Shown here: piece by piece, positions 31,769 to 41,463 of the stretch
Layout of the letters: every line of letters starts with the position of its first letter
How positions within the stretch are numbered: the stretch's first letter is position 1
Origin: Acidobacteriota bacterium
GTDB taxonomy: Bacteria; Acidobacteriota; Terriglobia; Acidiferrales; UBA7541
Length of the DNA stretch: 59,932 nt
Assembly: GCA_003224145.1 (NCBI GenBank)
Contig: QHYN01000218.1
Coordinates: forward strand, 1-59,932
Direction of reading: 5' to 3'
Notes under the pieces: model-generated
Databases searched by the model: none
Told to the model about the DNA's origin: nothing
What the model saw: the letters and a program-made list of their open reading frames with translations, nothing else
Program-made: the position numbers and the translations under genes

Positions 31769-33394
31769 CTAGATGACCACAGATTCCTGATATTCGCCGA
31801 AGAGGCGGCGGAGGACGTCGGAGATTTCGCCAACGGTAGCGTAAGCTTCGACCGCGGCGAGGATGGCGGGGAGGAGATTTTCGGTGGTGGCGGCGCGGCG
31901 CTGGAGCTCGGCGAGGGCGGCCTGCGTTTTAGCGGAGTCACGTTTCGCGCGAAGAGCGTTCAAGCGGGCGATTTGCGAGCGCTCGATTTCTTCATCGATC
32001 CGCAGAGTAGGAATTTGCCGCTCTTCATCGGCAACGAAGTCGTTCACGCCAACGACGATTTGGTCTTTTTTCTCGACAGCGCGCTGAAATTCGTAAGCCG
32101 CTTTCTGGATTTCGCCCTGGACAAAGCCGGATTCGATGGCGCGCAACATCTCTCCCGTGGCATCAATTTTTGCGATGTATTCTTCCGCGCCTTTTTCGAT
32201 TTCGTTGGTGAGATGCTCAATGGCGTAGGAGCCGGCGACAGGGTCGACGGTGTTGGTGACGCCGGTTTCATGCGCGAGGATCTGCTGGGTGCGGAGAGCG
32301 ATCAGGGCGGAGTCTTCGGTGGGCAATGCGAGAGCTTCGTCGAGCGAATTTGTGTGCAAGGATTGGCAGCCGCCAAGAACGGCAGCGAGAGCTTGAATCG
32401 CGACCCGGACGATGTTGTTCTCCGGCTGCTGCGCAGTGAGGGAAGAGCCGGCAGTTTGCGCGTGGAAGCGCAGCAAGAGCGAGCGCGGGTCTTTGGCGTG
32501 GAAACGGTCGCGCATGATTTTGGTCCACAGACGGCGGGCGGCGCGGTATTTGGCGATTTCTTCGAGCAGGTCGTTGTGGGCGTTAAAGAAAAACGAGAGT
32601 TGCGGAGCGAATTCGTCGACGCTGAGGCCGGCGTCCAGCGCGGCCTGGACGTAGGCGATCCCGTTGGCAAGCGTGAAGGCCACTTCCTGCACGGCAGTCG
32701 AGCCGGCCTCGCGGATGTGATACCCGGAGATAGAGATGGTGTTCCATTTGGGAAGATGTTCGCGACACCAGGAGAAAATGTCGGTGACGATACGCATCGC
32801 GGGACGCACGGGGTAAATGTAGGTACCGCGGGCGATGTATTCCTTGAGGACATCGTTTTGCACGGTGCCGGAAAGTTTTTGCAGGCTGGCGCCTTGTTTT
32901 TTCGCCACGGCGACGTAGAGGCAGAGAAGAATGGCGGCGGTGGCGTTGATGGTCATCGAGGTAGAAACTTTTTCGAGCGGGATGCCGTCGAAGAGCGTCT
33001 CCATGTCTTCCGACGAATCGATGGCCACGCCGACTTTGCCGACTTCGCCGAGTGCGAGCGGATGGTCGGAGTCCAGGCCGATTTGCGTGGGAAGATCAAA
33101 CGCGACGGAAAGGCCGGCCTGCCCTTTGCTCAGGAGATAGCGGTAGCGCCGGTTGGATTCGACGGCGGTGCCGAAGCCGGCATACTGGCGCATGGTCCAG
33201 AAGCGGCCACGGTACATGGTGGGATAAATGCCGCGCGTGTAAGGAAATTCGCCGGGATAGCCGAGGGTATCGTCAGGATTCCAGTTGTGGAGATTTTCCC
33301 GCGTGTAAAGGCGGTTGATGGGAAGGCCGGAGAGCGTGGTGAAAACTTTCTTGCGCTCGGCGGACGCGGCGGATTTGGTTTTGGTTTCCGACAT
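31769..33394 (-). CDS. Methylmalonyl-CoA mutase family large (catalytic) subunit
   Basis: A 541-residue B12-dependent acyl-CoA mutase catalytic chain: TIM-barrel domain with [58 protein letters not shown] and [14 protein letters not shown], plus a C-terminal helical region. There is no B12-binding domain (DxHxxG), so it needs a separate small subunit, not in this window. Family members convert methylmalonyl-, isobutyryl- or ethylmalonyl-CoA; the substrate cannot be fixed here, although YTR near the N-terminus and [21 protein letters not shown] fit methylmalonyl-CoA mutase. Confidence 0.9.
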   Translation of the reverse strand: MSETKTKSAASAERKKVFTTLSGLPINRLYTRENLHNWNPDDTLGYPGEFPYTRGIYPTMYRGRFWTMRQYAGFGTAVESNRRYRYLLSKGQAGLSVAFDLPTQIGLDSDHPLALGEVGKVGVAIDSSEDMETLFDGIPLEKVSTSMTINATAAILLCLYVAVAKKQGASLQKLSGTVQNDVLKEYIARGTYIYPVRPAMRIVTDIFSWCREHLPKWNTISISGYHIREAGSTAVQEVAFTLANGIAYVQAALDAGLSVDEFAPQLSFFFNAHNDLLEEIAKYRAARRLWTKIMRDRFHAKDPRSLLLRFHAQTAGSSLTAQQPENNIVRVAIQALAAVLGGCQSLHTNSLDEALALPTEDSALIALRTQQILAHETGVTNTVDPVAGSYAIEHLTNEIEKGAEEYIAKIDATGEMLRAIESGFVQGEIQKAAYEFQRAVEKKDQIVVGVNDFVADEERQIPTLRIDEEIERSQIARLNALRAKRDSAKTQAALAELQRRAATTENLLPAILAAVEAYATVGEISDVLRRLFGEYQESVVI

Positions 33395-33444
33395 TTTACG
33401 AAATGCGAAAATCGAAGCCCGAAAAATGGCGCACGGCGTCCTCG

Positions 33445-33699
33445 CTATATCCTGCGCGCACGGCGAAACGAAGTGACCGCAAAAAACACAAATAACAGAG
33501 CCATGCTAACAGCGATGCCGATGAGCCAGCGGGCCACGTCACGCGTCCACGCTCGAAACGCCGCATTGAACCAGGCCAGCGCGAGAATGGCAAAAAGCGC
33601 GCCTACAAGCTCGTGAAAAAGCTGCCGGAGCACGCGCCAGAGACGCCGAAAACCACTTTGCTGCTGGGACGCGCTGGCGGCGCTGGCTGTGGTGGACAT
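33445..33699 (-). CDS. Small two-helix membrane protein, unknown
   Basis: An 84-residue protein with two membrane helices (about 28-46 and 57-76) and basic loops ([10 protein letters not shown] at the front, FRRARRI at the end). No family recognised. It lies 50 nt upstream of the mutase gene on the same strand, so it may share its transcript. Confidence 0.55.
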   Translation of the reverse strand: MSTTASAASASQQQSGFRRLWRVLRQLFHELVGALFAILALAWFNAAFRAWTRDVARWLIGIAVSMALLFVFFAVTSFRRARRI

Positions 33700-33880
33700 A
33701 GGAGCATCTTAACGCAAAACCTGCAGGCCGACAGGCACGGTGACGCAATGTCCCTGAACTTTGGCCCCGGCAAACGCGAACCGACGCCCTATGGACGGAT
33801 TGGAGACAACGGCGCGAAGGTCTCTTGTATCAAACTATTTGTGGGCCTAAAATGACGGAAGTAGTACGGGAGAACCGGCC

Positions 33881-34237
33881 TTGCAACTCGACGATCACCT
33901 GAAGAACCTGCTCCGTGAATTGGGACACGCGATCAACGACACGGTGTCCGAGTCCGACCGCATTACCGGCGCGATTGCCGGAGTGCGCGCGCACGGCTAC
34001 GATATTGTGCTCAAACTGGACGCCACCATCGGACTGGCAAAACGCGATGGCGCAATGGCAGAGGACGCCAAGCTGACTACACAAGACCGGCGCTTCCTGG
34101 AGTCGTTGCGGATTCAGGTGGACCAGGAATCGCTGACAGAAGAGAATGACAGGAAGCCGGTGGCGCGGCTGCCGATGACACCCCAGGACGTGCGGTTTCT
34201 GAAGTCGCTGCGGATTGCCACGGACGACAACGAGTGA
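33881..34237 (+). CDS. Small protein with duplicated QDxRFLxSLRI motif, unknown
   Basis: A 118-residue soluble protein from a TTG start. The N-terminal half is helical (DDHLKNLLRELGHAINDTV). The C-terminal half has two copies of one motif: TTQDRRFLESLRIQVD (about 79-94) and TPQDVRFLKSLRIATD (about 100-115). No family recognised. Its stop overlaps the GTG start of the next gene, so the two are coupled. Confidence 0.6.
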   Translation: MQLDDHLKNLLRELGHAINDTVSESDRITGAIAGVRAHGYDIVLKLDATIGLAKRDGAMAEDAKLTTQDRRFLESLRIQVDQESLTEENDRKPVARLPMTPQDVRFLKSLRIATDDNE

Positions 34238-34638
34238 AGCATTTCGCAAAAGTCGCCGGGCTCGGGCTGCCAGTGATGCTCCTCGCGGCAGGTGTTTTGT
34301 CTCCGCGCGCTGCAGCCCAAGTACCCGTAGTGGTGCCCATCGTTGTGGATACCGCAGTGCCGATTGTGGTGAATGCGATAAAGCCAAAACCGAAGCCGAA
34401 CGGAGTGGTGAAATTCGAAGGCTTAGTGCTGAACTCGAACACGGCGCAAATCACCGCACGCGCCAAGGGAAACGACATGACCATCCAAACGTTCTCCCTT
34501 TCCCCGGAAGCGTCGGCGAAGATGCAGCAGATTGTGGACAAGGGCGGCTACCAATACGGCGACAAAGTAACGATTTATTACGACCCAGCCACGATGCGGG
34601 CAATTAAGTTCAAAGGGAAACCCTCGAAGCCGATCTGA
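34234..34638 (+). CDS. Small secreted protein, unknown
   Basis: A 134-residue protein starting at a GTG that overlaps the previous stop. It has a signal peptide (core about 7-24, cleavage near AAAQ-V), a Val/Pro-rich linker and a basic KPKPKPNG stretch, then a beta-rich domain (VVKFEGLVLNSNTAQITARA and YGDKVTIYYDPATMRAIKFKG) of the OB or lipoprotein-like kind. Function unknown. The next gene follows after 16 nt. Confidence 0.6.
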   Translation: MKHFAKVAGLGLPVMLLAAGVLSPRAAAQVPVVVPIVVDTAVPIVVNAIKPKPKPNGVVKFEGLVLNSNTAQITARAKGNDMTIQTFSLSPEASAKMQQIVDKGGYQYGDKVTIYYDPATMRAIKFKGKPSKPI

Positions 34639-34654
34639 TTCGCGAGGCGGCCCC

Positions 34655-35464
34655 ATGCTTCGCCTCCCTGCGGTTGCCGGACGTTTTTATCCTTCCACTC
34701 CCAAGGAACTCACTGCCCTCGTTCGCGAGTATTCGCGGCCTGACGCGCATTATCCGGCAACTCCGGTGAGAGCTTGTCTGACGCCTCATGCGGGATATAT
34801 GTATTCGGGCCACGTGGCGGGCGCCGTGCTCGCGCGCGTCGAGCTGCCACAGAAGATCATCATTCTGGGTGTGCGGCACTATCCTCGGGGTGAGGAGGCA
34901 GCCATTCTTTCGAGCGGGGCATGGCGGACGCCACTCGGAGACGCGCCCATTGACGAGGCGTTGGCGGAAGCATTGCAAGAAGCGTGTCCGCTGCTGCGCG
35001 AAGACAGCGTGGCGCACAGCGGGGAACATTCGCTCGAAGTTCAGGTGCCGTTTTTGCAGGTGCTCGCCCCGGGATTCACGTTCGTGCCGATCGCGCTGGG
35101 AACGGTGCGATTCGAATCGCTCGTGAGCGTCGGCCAAGCCATAGGGCGCGTGCTTGCGAATTCAAAAGAAAGCGTAGTGCTTCTAACCACTTCCGATTTG
35201 AATCATTACGAAGATGACGCGACCACGCGGACCAAGGATCAGAAAGCCATCGATCAGTTGCTGGCCCTGGATCCCCGCGGGCTGTACGACACCTGCCGCA
35301 ACGAAGAGATCTCCATGTGCGGGTTGGGCCCCGCGGTAGCGATGCTCACCGCGCTCAATGCACTGGGCGTGAAGAAAGCAGAACTGGTGAAATATGCGAC
35401 GTCCGCCGACGTCTCCGGCGATCGCGACCAGGTGGTCGGCTACGCCGGAATGATTTTCTCCTGA
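34655..35464 (+). CDS. amrB: AmmeMemoRadiSam system protein B (MEMO1 family)
   Basis: A 269-residue dioxygenase-fold protein of the Memo family. It begins LPAVAGRFYPS, has the metal-ligand His residues in TPHAGYMYSGHVAGA and AHSGEHSLEVQVPFLQ, and DLNHYEDDATTR with the third His. AmrB usually occurs with AmrA (AMMECR1) and a radical SAM enzyme, neither of which is next to it. The physiological role of the system is not settled. The gene ends before a bidirectional terminator. Confidence 0.92.
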   Translation: MLRLPAVAGRFYPSTPKELTALVREYSRPDAHYPATPVRACLTPHAGYMYSGHVAGAVLARVELPQKIIILGVRHYPRGEEAAILSSGAWRTPLGDAPIDEALAEALQEACPLLREDSVAHSGEHSLEVQVPFLQVLAPGFTFVPIALGTVRFESLVSVGQAIGRVLANSKESVVLLTTSDLNHYEDDATTRTKDQKAIDQLLALDPRGLYDTCRNEEISMCGLGPAVAMLTALNALGVKKAELVKYATSADVSGDRDQVVGYAGMIFS

Positions 35465-35490
35465 AAGGGCGATCGGCTTCCTCTCAAAAA

Positions 35491-35519
35491 TAGCAGCGGC
35501 CCCCGACTCGGGGCCGCTT
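35491..35519. terminator. Bidirectional terminator between convergent genes
   Basis: AGCGGCCCC pairs with GGGGCCGCT. On the minus strand it is followed by GCTATTTTTG; the plus-strand side ends weakly in TTCAG. It separates the Memo gene from the FecR-domain gene. Confidence 0.75.
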
Positions 35520-35540
35520 CAGAATAGACATTTAGCTGGT

Positions 35541-37247
35541 TCAGTGCGGGCGGCCGCCGGATGCGTGGGGTGCTGGTGCCGGAGCAGATGTGCTACGTCC
35601 CGAACTGCCGGTGCTCGAAGAGCCCGAGGACCGGGACCCGCTCCAAGTGCTGTGAGAGCCGGAAGAGTTTGCGCTCCCGCGCTCTCCACCGTAGTAGTGC
35701 GGCGCCGGAGGCGGCACGGTATTGCGCGGCGGCGGAGTTGTTGAATTGCGGGCGGTCGTAGCTGGGATCCCAGCCGTTGCATTGCGGGCACTCGCGTTCG
35801 CGGCCGCTGCCGTCCTTTCACTCGCAGCGACACTTTCTTTTTCGCTGAGAATGGCCGAACTCGAACCGCTGTTCGCATTCACAAAACGATGTTCTTTCGG
35901 GTCGTAGGCGATGGAAGAATCCCGATTCGTGGAGACGACACGCGTTCCAGCGCTGCCTTGAAGTACCGTTCTCGAAACGCGAACCGGGGGTGCCGTGGAG
36001 GCCAGGCTGCTGCTGAACGCTTCCTTGGGCGCGGACTTCAACGTTTCCCATTTTTGCCCTGGCGCACCCGGGATCACCTGCTCGTTAACACCCTTCGATC
36101 CAGCGGGAGAGAAAACGCCGCGCTCCAGATTCAGCGGAGTCTTGCCCTTGGCATCCAACGGATGCATCGGCACGATGCCGACGTTCCCTTTGTTGCGAAC
36201 AAAAACAGCCGTTACAGGATGATAGATCGGCCGCGGCGGATGAACGACGGGCGGGAGGCGCCTTACAGGAACGCGCGGGTTGAATCCAAATAGCAAAGGT
36301 GGACTATAAAACCATCCGCCGCAACCGGAGTCAAAGAGCCAGCCACCGTAATGATAGGGAGCCCAGCCCCACGGTTGGAAGCTGACCCAGGTCCAGCCGA
36401 AGGTGGGATCCAGAACCCATTGCCCATCCGTGAAGGGTGACCAACCGTAGCCAGCTCCAAATGGTCTCCAGCCGTACCCATATCCGCCGCAGTCAAACCA
36501 GGAGCCATAGGAATAGAGGCTGCCAAAGCCCGGGGCGTAGGAAGGCGAATTGGTGTACTGCATCGCTGCGGTCGTTGCCGTGGAAACCGTATCAATGCGC
36601 CCGGAAACCCAGCGATCAAATTCATCCACCTCGGGAAGGCGGCCAACGCTCACAGAGGATTCGTCACCGGCCTTCATGGAAAGCGACTGGCCTTTTTCGA
36701 GGAACGTGGTCTGGTCTTTGTGCAGAACGGTGAGACGGCCGCTTAGGTCTTCGACGGTGCTGCCATCTTCATAATTGTCCAGGCGGAATGTCACGCGGCG
36801 GTTGGCTTCCACGGTGAAATCGCCACCGGTCACGCTGAAGTAGTCGCCGCTCGCAGGGTTCACGTAAAAGGAAGCGCTTCCCTGGAAGAGAACCAGGCGC
36901 GTGGTCAGCGCGCCATCGTTGAGCGAGAGGTCATAAAACTGAAGCACGGTGTTTTCTTTTAGGAAAGCCACGGCGCCATTTTCGAATTCGACTTCCGCGC
37001 GGCCGTTGTCCGTGGCCAGAACATATCCCTGGCGGATGGGCAGGTTTAATGAGGCAGTCTCCCAGACGGCGCTCGAATCGGCCAGCGGGTCCCCATGCGT
37101 TTTTGCCGCAAAGCGCACATCGCCCGTGACCAGGCTTAGCCGGATGATGCGGGCATGGCTGGAATCCGCGGCGGCGGACGGCACGCCAACAATCAGGGCC
37201 AGCAAAAGAACGATCAAAACCAAAGGAATCAGTTTGCGGGGAAACAT
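35541..37247 (-). CDS. Secreted FecR-domain protein with Trp/Tyr-rich (DUF6600-like) repeats
   Basis: The protein (568 aa) starts with a signal peptide (about 5-26). A FecR-like domain (about 30-200; VRFAAKTHGD, NGRAEVEFENGAVAFLKENTV, GGDFTVEANRRVTFRL) is followed by an aromatic repeat region (about 245-320) with units such as YGYGWRPFGAGYGWSPF and GWTWVSFQPWGWAPYHYGGW, as in DUF6600. The C-terminal third is low-complexity Ser/Ala/Pro. FecR domains here are extracellular and not sigma regulators; a surface or matrix role is likely. AAGGGGGTG precedes the ATG. It diverges from the TonB receptor gene. Confidence 0.8.
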   Translation of the reverse strand: MFPRKLIPLVLIVLLLALIVGVPSAAADSSHARIIRLSLVTGDVRFAAKTHGDPLADSSAVWETASLNLPIRQGYVLATDNGRAEVEFENGAVAFLKENTVLQFYDLSLNDGALTTRLVLFQGSASFYVNPASGDYFSVTGGDFTVEANRRVTFRLDNYEDGSTVEDLSGRLTVLHKDQTTFLEKGQSLSMKAGDESSVSVGRLPEVDEFDRWVSGRIDTVSTATTAAMQYTNSPSYAPGFGSLYSYGSWFDCGGYGYGWRPFGAGYGWSPFTDGQWVLDPTFGWTWVSFQPWGWAPYHYGGWLFDSGCGGWFYSPPLLFGFNPRVPVRRLPPVVHPPRPIYHPVTAVFVRNKGNVGIVPMHPLDAKGKTPLNLERGVFSPAGSKGVNEQVIPGAPGQKWETLKSAPKEAFSSSLASTAPPVRVSRTVLQGSAGTRVVSTNRDSSIAYDPKEHRFVNANSGSSSAILSEKESVAASERTAAAANASARNATAGIPATTARNSTTPPPRNTVPPPAPHYYGGERGSANSSGSHSTWSGSRSSGSSSTGSSGRSTSAPAPAPHASGGRPH

Positions 37248-37629
37248 AGAACACCCCCTTATCGAGGAAGCTGCCTAAACCGTTAGACGGCCAGGAAGCA
37301 GGCCAGGTTGCACGTAAGTCGCCTTCAGCCATGGTCTCGCCTGGAGTAGTCGGCGTCAAGGGACTCAAGGATTGGGAGAAGTGAGGATCACGAATACCGT
37401 CCGAATCGAGCTCACTTTCCAAAAAAGGCCAAATGCGAACTATCAAAATTTCTGATGTCTGGTTCCTTGACACTCTGAAAGTGAAACGCTAGCTTCAGGA
37501 GGGGGAATATCGGCGTCGTCCGCGTTGTGTCCCGAGGTCCGTCGTCCTTTCCGGAAAAGGGCGTTTTCGAACGCATCCGGAGTTTGCTCACAACTGCGGG
37601 GCAGTGGAGTCCTATATTGGGGGGTGTTT
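37248..37629. other. Divergent intergenic region FecR protein / TonB receptor
   Basis: About 380 nt. It contains the receptor promoter (37467-37495) and, in its leader, GCGTT-TTCG-AACGC (37561-37574), a small hairpin with a TTCG-type loop flanked by TTCCGG/CCGG. No ORF with a Shine-Dalgarno is visible. Confidence 0.4.
37467..37495 (+). promoter_or_regulatory. Putative sigma-70 promoter for the TonB-dependent receptor
   Basis: TTGACA (37467-37472) and TAGCTT (37490-37495) are 17 nt apart, giving a leader of about 130 nt before the ATG at 37630. Confidence 0.5.
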
Positions 37630-40600
37630 ATGCGAAGCACTTACAGATTCTTCGCCTTGATGTTGCTGATCGGTGCGTTGGCTGGCTCGCCTGCTTATGG
37701 TCAGGGTGGCGCCACTGGCGCGATCAGCGGAAGCGTCGTCGATACCAGCGGCGGGTCGGTGGCTGGCGCGGATGTGCAGATCATTGATACGCGCACGGAA
37801 GTGGTTGTGCGGAAACTGCCGACGGGTTCGGACGGCTCGTTTGTTGTGACCTTGCTGCCGCCCGGCACCTATTCCGTCGTGGTGAACAAGTCGGGATTCT
37901 CCCAGGCAAAAGCCGACGGCATTGAAGTGCGCGTCACGGAGACTACCAAGGTCACGATTACCTTGAAGCCGGGTTCGGTGAGCGAAAAAGTGGAGATCTC
38001 GGCGCAAGTGACAACCGTGGAGACGACCAACGCTACCACCGGCCAGTCTCTCGGCACGGAAACGGTTCGCGAGTTGCCGCTGGCAACGCAAAACTATCAG
38101 CAGTTGCTGACGCTTTCCGCTGGCGCGCAGAGCGAACTGAATGCCGCGGCGCAACTCGGTCGCGGCAGCGTGAAGCTGTTCGTGAATGGACAACGCGAGG
38201 ACAACAATAACTTCCTGATCGAGGGTATCAGCGCCACGGACTACAACGTGGCGCAGGCGACCTATGTGCCCCTCCCCAATCCGGATGTCATCCAGGAGTT
38301 CAAAGTCCAAACTTCGCTCTATGACGCCAGCCAGGGGCGCAATGGGGGCGGCAACGTCAACGCGATTTTGAAATCCGGGACGAATAAGCTACACGGGGAC
38401 GCATACGAGTTTTTCCGCAATGATGTGCTGAATGCCAACGAATTCTTTCTCAACAGGCAAGGACAGTCTCGCCCCGTGGTCAAGCAGAATATCTTTGGTG
38501 GGAGCCTCGGGGGGCCCGTGGGTAGGGAGAAGTTTGGCTTTTTCTTCGTGAACTATCAAGGGACCCGGCAGCGGAGCGGACTCTCCCCAGGGACATTTAT
38601 CAGTACGAACATTCCTTTCATCCCGGCAGCGGACCGTGCTTCGCCGGCAACACTTGCAACTGACTGCAATGTTCCGAGCATCGATCCTGTTATAGCGGCG
38701 TTGCTGAACTTCAAAAGCGATCAGTTCGGGGGCAGTGGGGGAGGCTACCTTTTTCCAGCACCGACGAACGTTCCGGCAGGCGCCGCGCTCTGCGATCCTG
38801 CGAATCCAATACCGTTTGTGATCAGCCGCCCGGGAAAATATACCGATGACCAATTCACCAGCAACTGGGACCGTGAATTCCGCGGCGGGACTGATAAGCT
38901 ATCGGCACGGTTCTTCTTTTCCGATTCGGAAAGCTTCCTTCCTTTTGGTGGTGGTGACTTGCAGGAATCACTGGGCAGCACGCTGACAAGCAGCGTCAGT
39001 TCCACGGCCCTTAACTTCCCGTTTGACACTCCAGTGCGTGCGCGCTTCTTCAACGTCTCGGAAACGCACCTTTTTTCCCCAACTCTCGTGAACGATTTCC
39101 GATTCGGCTTTGTACACATCAACGATCAACTGAATAACATCGATCCGATTACAGTCAGCGACGTCAATATCGATCGTCCGACCAACAAAGTAACCTCTTC
39201 CATCTACAAGTTTGTTTTGAATAGCTCAGGCTTCGAGATTGGGCCCGCGCCTTTTGCCAATCAGTCCCAAAACCAAAACAACTACAGCCTTGTCGACACG
39301 GTCAGCTGGGTCAGAGGCAAGCACGTCTTTCGCTTCGGCGGTGAATATACGCGCGTTAACCTGGACAAGCTGTTCCCGCAAGTATTCAATGGCGAGTTGT
39401 TCTTCTTCAATACGTTCGCTGGCGGTCCCATCGGTTCGTCCACGACCGATTTTCAAAATTTCCTGCTAGGCGCTCCGCAAGGCAGCTTTGGCGCTGGCGG
39501 CGTCTTCAATCATGAGTATCACAACAACAACTTCGCCGTTTTCGCCCAAGACGATTGGAAGATCCGTCAGGACCTTACTGTCAACCTCGGCTTGCGGGCA
39601 GAAATGTTCGGCGCCTTCTACGACAATCTGTGCCACATTGGGAATCTCGATCCTGCTCTCGCTGCAGCCGGCCAGTTTCCTTATATCTATCCGTCTTGCG
39701 TCAGCAAGCTGAAGCTCACTGGCCTCTCAGGCACGGCCAACGGCAGCACGACCAGCAACAAATATTCCACCGGCCTGGGCCCGCGCATCGGTCTCGCCTA
39801 TGATCTCCTGGGCAAGCACACCACAACTGTTCGCGCGGGCTACGGCATTTACTTCGTCCGCGAAGATGTGGGCACTGTGGACCAACTCTCGTTCCAAGCG
39901 CCCTTCCTGCCCGTGGCGTTTGGGGGCGGACCGCCAAACTGCTTGGGGTTGTTCTTTTCTCTAACGCCGCCGCCCGCAACCGGTCCTTTGAGCGGATGTC
40001 CGAATCCCAATCCGAATGGCTTGCCGCAAGCAGGCACGCTAGACCCAACTTTTGTGCCGTGCCTCGCCGTCTTCCAAGGATTCCCTACGCTCCCAGGTTC
40101 GTCCGTGAGTGACACGACCCAGGCCGCCATCTACACACCGGCGTCTGGTAGCGCCTGTCCCGGACCGCTGCTTTCCACCAACATCTTTGGGCTGCAAGTG
40201 CCGCGGCACTTTGTGGTCCCTAACACGCAGCAATGGAATCTCACCATACAGCGAGCGCTTGGCAAACAGTGGGTCCTCGAAGTCGGTTATGTCGGCACTC
40301 ACGCCGTGCACCTCCGCGAGACTCGAGATAGCCTGGACTCCCGAAATGCGACGCTGGCAAACCCGGTCAAGATTGATGGCCCGCTTTGCAATCCCAACCC
40401 TTGTGTGATCACGACCAACACCCTGGCGAACGCCGTGGCTCGGTCCAGAGTCCAGGGCATCAACGGCTGGGCGGGCTTCCAGCTATTCGCCAACGATGCC
40501 TATTCGCATTACCACTCTTTGCAAACTACACTCTCGCGCCGTTGGAATGCAGGCTACTTCCAGGCTGCCTACACGTTCTCCAAATCGACCGATGCAACCT

Positions 40601-41310
40601 CCACCGGCAACACGGCATTTAATGTCGCCTTCAACGACGAATCCTCACTGGTAGGATCCCGCGGGGTTTCCGATTTCGACCGTACCCATCGTTTCGCCGT
40701 CAGCTATCGGTATGAATTGCCGTTCCACAAAGACGCCGAAGGGTGGAAACGCGTGGCGCTTGCGGGCTGGGCCATCAGTGGCATTACCATCTTTCAGTCC
40801 GGGACGCCTTTTTCCGTGTTCGACTCCGCAGGCGGAACCGCTTTCATCCTACCCGGCACAACTACCACGCTGACCGCCAGCTTGGCTCCTGGGGCCACGC
40901 TAGGCAGCGCGGTCACGAGCGGAGACATTCACAAGCGCATCGACGGCTATTTGAATCTTGCGGCATTCACGAACGCGCCCCTCTTGTATCCTTTCGATCC
41001 GGCCAACCCTGCCACGACCTGTGACCCACAGAACAATCCTAACTTCTGCGGCACTGGTTTCGGGAACCTGGGCCGCAATAACTTCCGAGGGCCGCACCAG
41101 CAGAACTGGGACTTTTCGCTCATCAAGAATTTCAAGCTGACGGAGCGGCAAGCCCTGCGCTTTACCACCGACTTTTTCAACCTGTGGAACCACGCCAATT
41201 TCGGCAACCCTGGTGTGACCGATGTCGAGAATCCAGGTGCCTTCGGTAAGATTGTCTCTACGGTCGGAACGCCACGGCTGATTCAATTCTCGCTGCGCTA
41301 CGCGTTCTAG
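37630..41310 (+). CDS. Oar-like TonB-dependent receptor with carboxypeptidase-regulatory-like domain
   Basis: A 1226-residue outer-membrane protein. Signal peptide (1-25), a carboxypeptidase-regulatory-like beta-sandwich (about 28-115: GAISGSVVDTSGGSVAGADV, LLPPGTYSVVVNKSGF), a plug domain (about 130-300; REDNNNFLIEGISATDYN, GGNVNAILKSGTNKLHGDAYEFFRND) and a long barrel ending ...LIQFSLRYAF with the expected C-terminal Phe. This is the large Oar/SusC-like family greatly expanded in Acidobacteriota; transported ligands are probably oligosaccharides or peptides. GGGGGG precedes the ATG at 37630; upstream in-frame sequence is leader. Confidence 0.93.
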   Translation: MRSTYRFFALMLLIGALAGSPAYGQGGATGAISGSVVDTSGGSVAGADVQIIDTRTEVVVRKLPTGSDGSFVVTLLPPGTYSVVVNKSGFSQAKADGIEVRVTETTKVTITLKPGSVSEKVEISAQVTTVETTNATTGQSLGTETVRELPLATQNYQQLLTLSAGAQSELNAAAQLGRGSVKLFVNGQREDNNNFLIEGISATDYNVAQATYVPLPNPDVIQEFKVQTSLYDASQGRNGGGNVNAILKSGTNKLHGDAYEFFRNDVLNANEFFLNRQGQSRPVVKQNIFGGSLGGPVGREKFGFFFVNYQGTRQRSGLSPGTFISTNIPFIPAADRASPATLATDCNVPSIDPVIAALLNFKSDQFGGSGGGYLFPAPTNVPAGAALCDPANPIPFVISRPGKYTDDQFTSNWDREFRGGTDKLSARFFFSDSESFLPFGGGDLQESLGSTLTSSVSSTALNFPFDTPVRARFFNVSETHLFSPTLVNDFRFGFVHINDQLNNIDPITVSDVNIDRPTNKVTSSIYKFVLNSSGFEIGPAPFANQSQNQNNYSLVDTVSWVRGKHVFRFGGEYTRVNLDKLFPQVFNGELFFFNTFAGGPIGSSTTDFQNFLLGAPQGSFGAGGVFNHEYHNNNFAVFAQDDWKIRQDLTVNLGLRAEMFGAFYDNLCHIGNLDPALAAAGQFPYIYPSCVSKLKLTGLSGTANGSTTSNKYSTGLGPRIGLAYDLLGKHTTTVRAGYGIYFVREDVGTVDQLSFQAPFLPVAFGGGPPNCLGLFFSLTPPPATGPLSGCPNPNPNGLPQAGTLDPTFVPCLAVFQGFPTLPGSSVSDTTQAAIYTPASGSACPGPLLSTNIFGLQVPRHFVVPNTQQWNLTIQRALGKQWVLEVGYVGTHAVHLRETRDSLDSRNATLANPVKIDGPLCNPNPCVITTNTLANAVARSRVQGINGWAGFQLFANDAYSHYHSLQTTLSRRWNAGYFQAAYTFSKSTDATSTGNTAFNVAFNDESSLVGSRGVSDFDRTHRFAVSYRYELPFHKDAEGWKRVALAGWAISGITIFQSGTPFSVFDSAGGTAFILPGTTTTLTASLAPGATLGSAVTSGDIHKRIDGYLNLAAFTNAPLLYPFDPANPATTCDPQNNPNFCGTGFGNLGRNNFRGPHQQNWDFSLIKNFKLTERQALRFTTDFFNLWNHANFGNPGVTDVENPGAFGKIVSTVGTPRLIQFSLRYAF

Positions 41311-41463
41311 GCAGGCGCCAAATTGTCTTTCGGCCGAGAGGCGCAAAAGGCTGCACCCTTTGGCTTTTCCTTTAGAATCGGAATGCGGGGGCCGGTCGGA
41401 GAAAAACTGTCACTTCGTTCGCGGCCAGCCACGGAGTGGTACCATCTTCGCGGAATTGCGCCG

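Noticed and set aside
31973-33616. 547-codon open frame on the plus strand
   Set aside because: It is antisense to the methylmalonyl-CoA mutase gene; no domain is visible.
37248-37629. FecR protein and TonB receptor as a FecIR-FecA-type signalling system
   Set aside because: The FecR-domain protein is secreted with aromatic repeats, not a membrane anti-sigma factor, and there is no sigma factor gene; the receptor has a carboxypeptidase-like domain and not a signalling STN domain.
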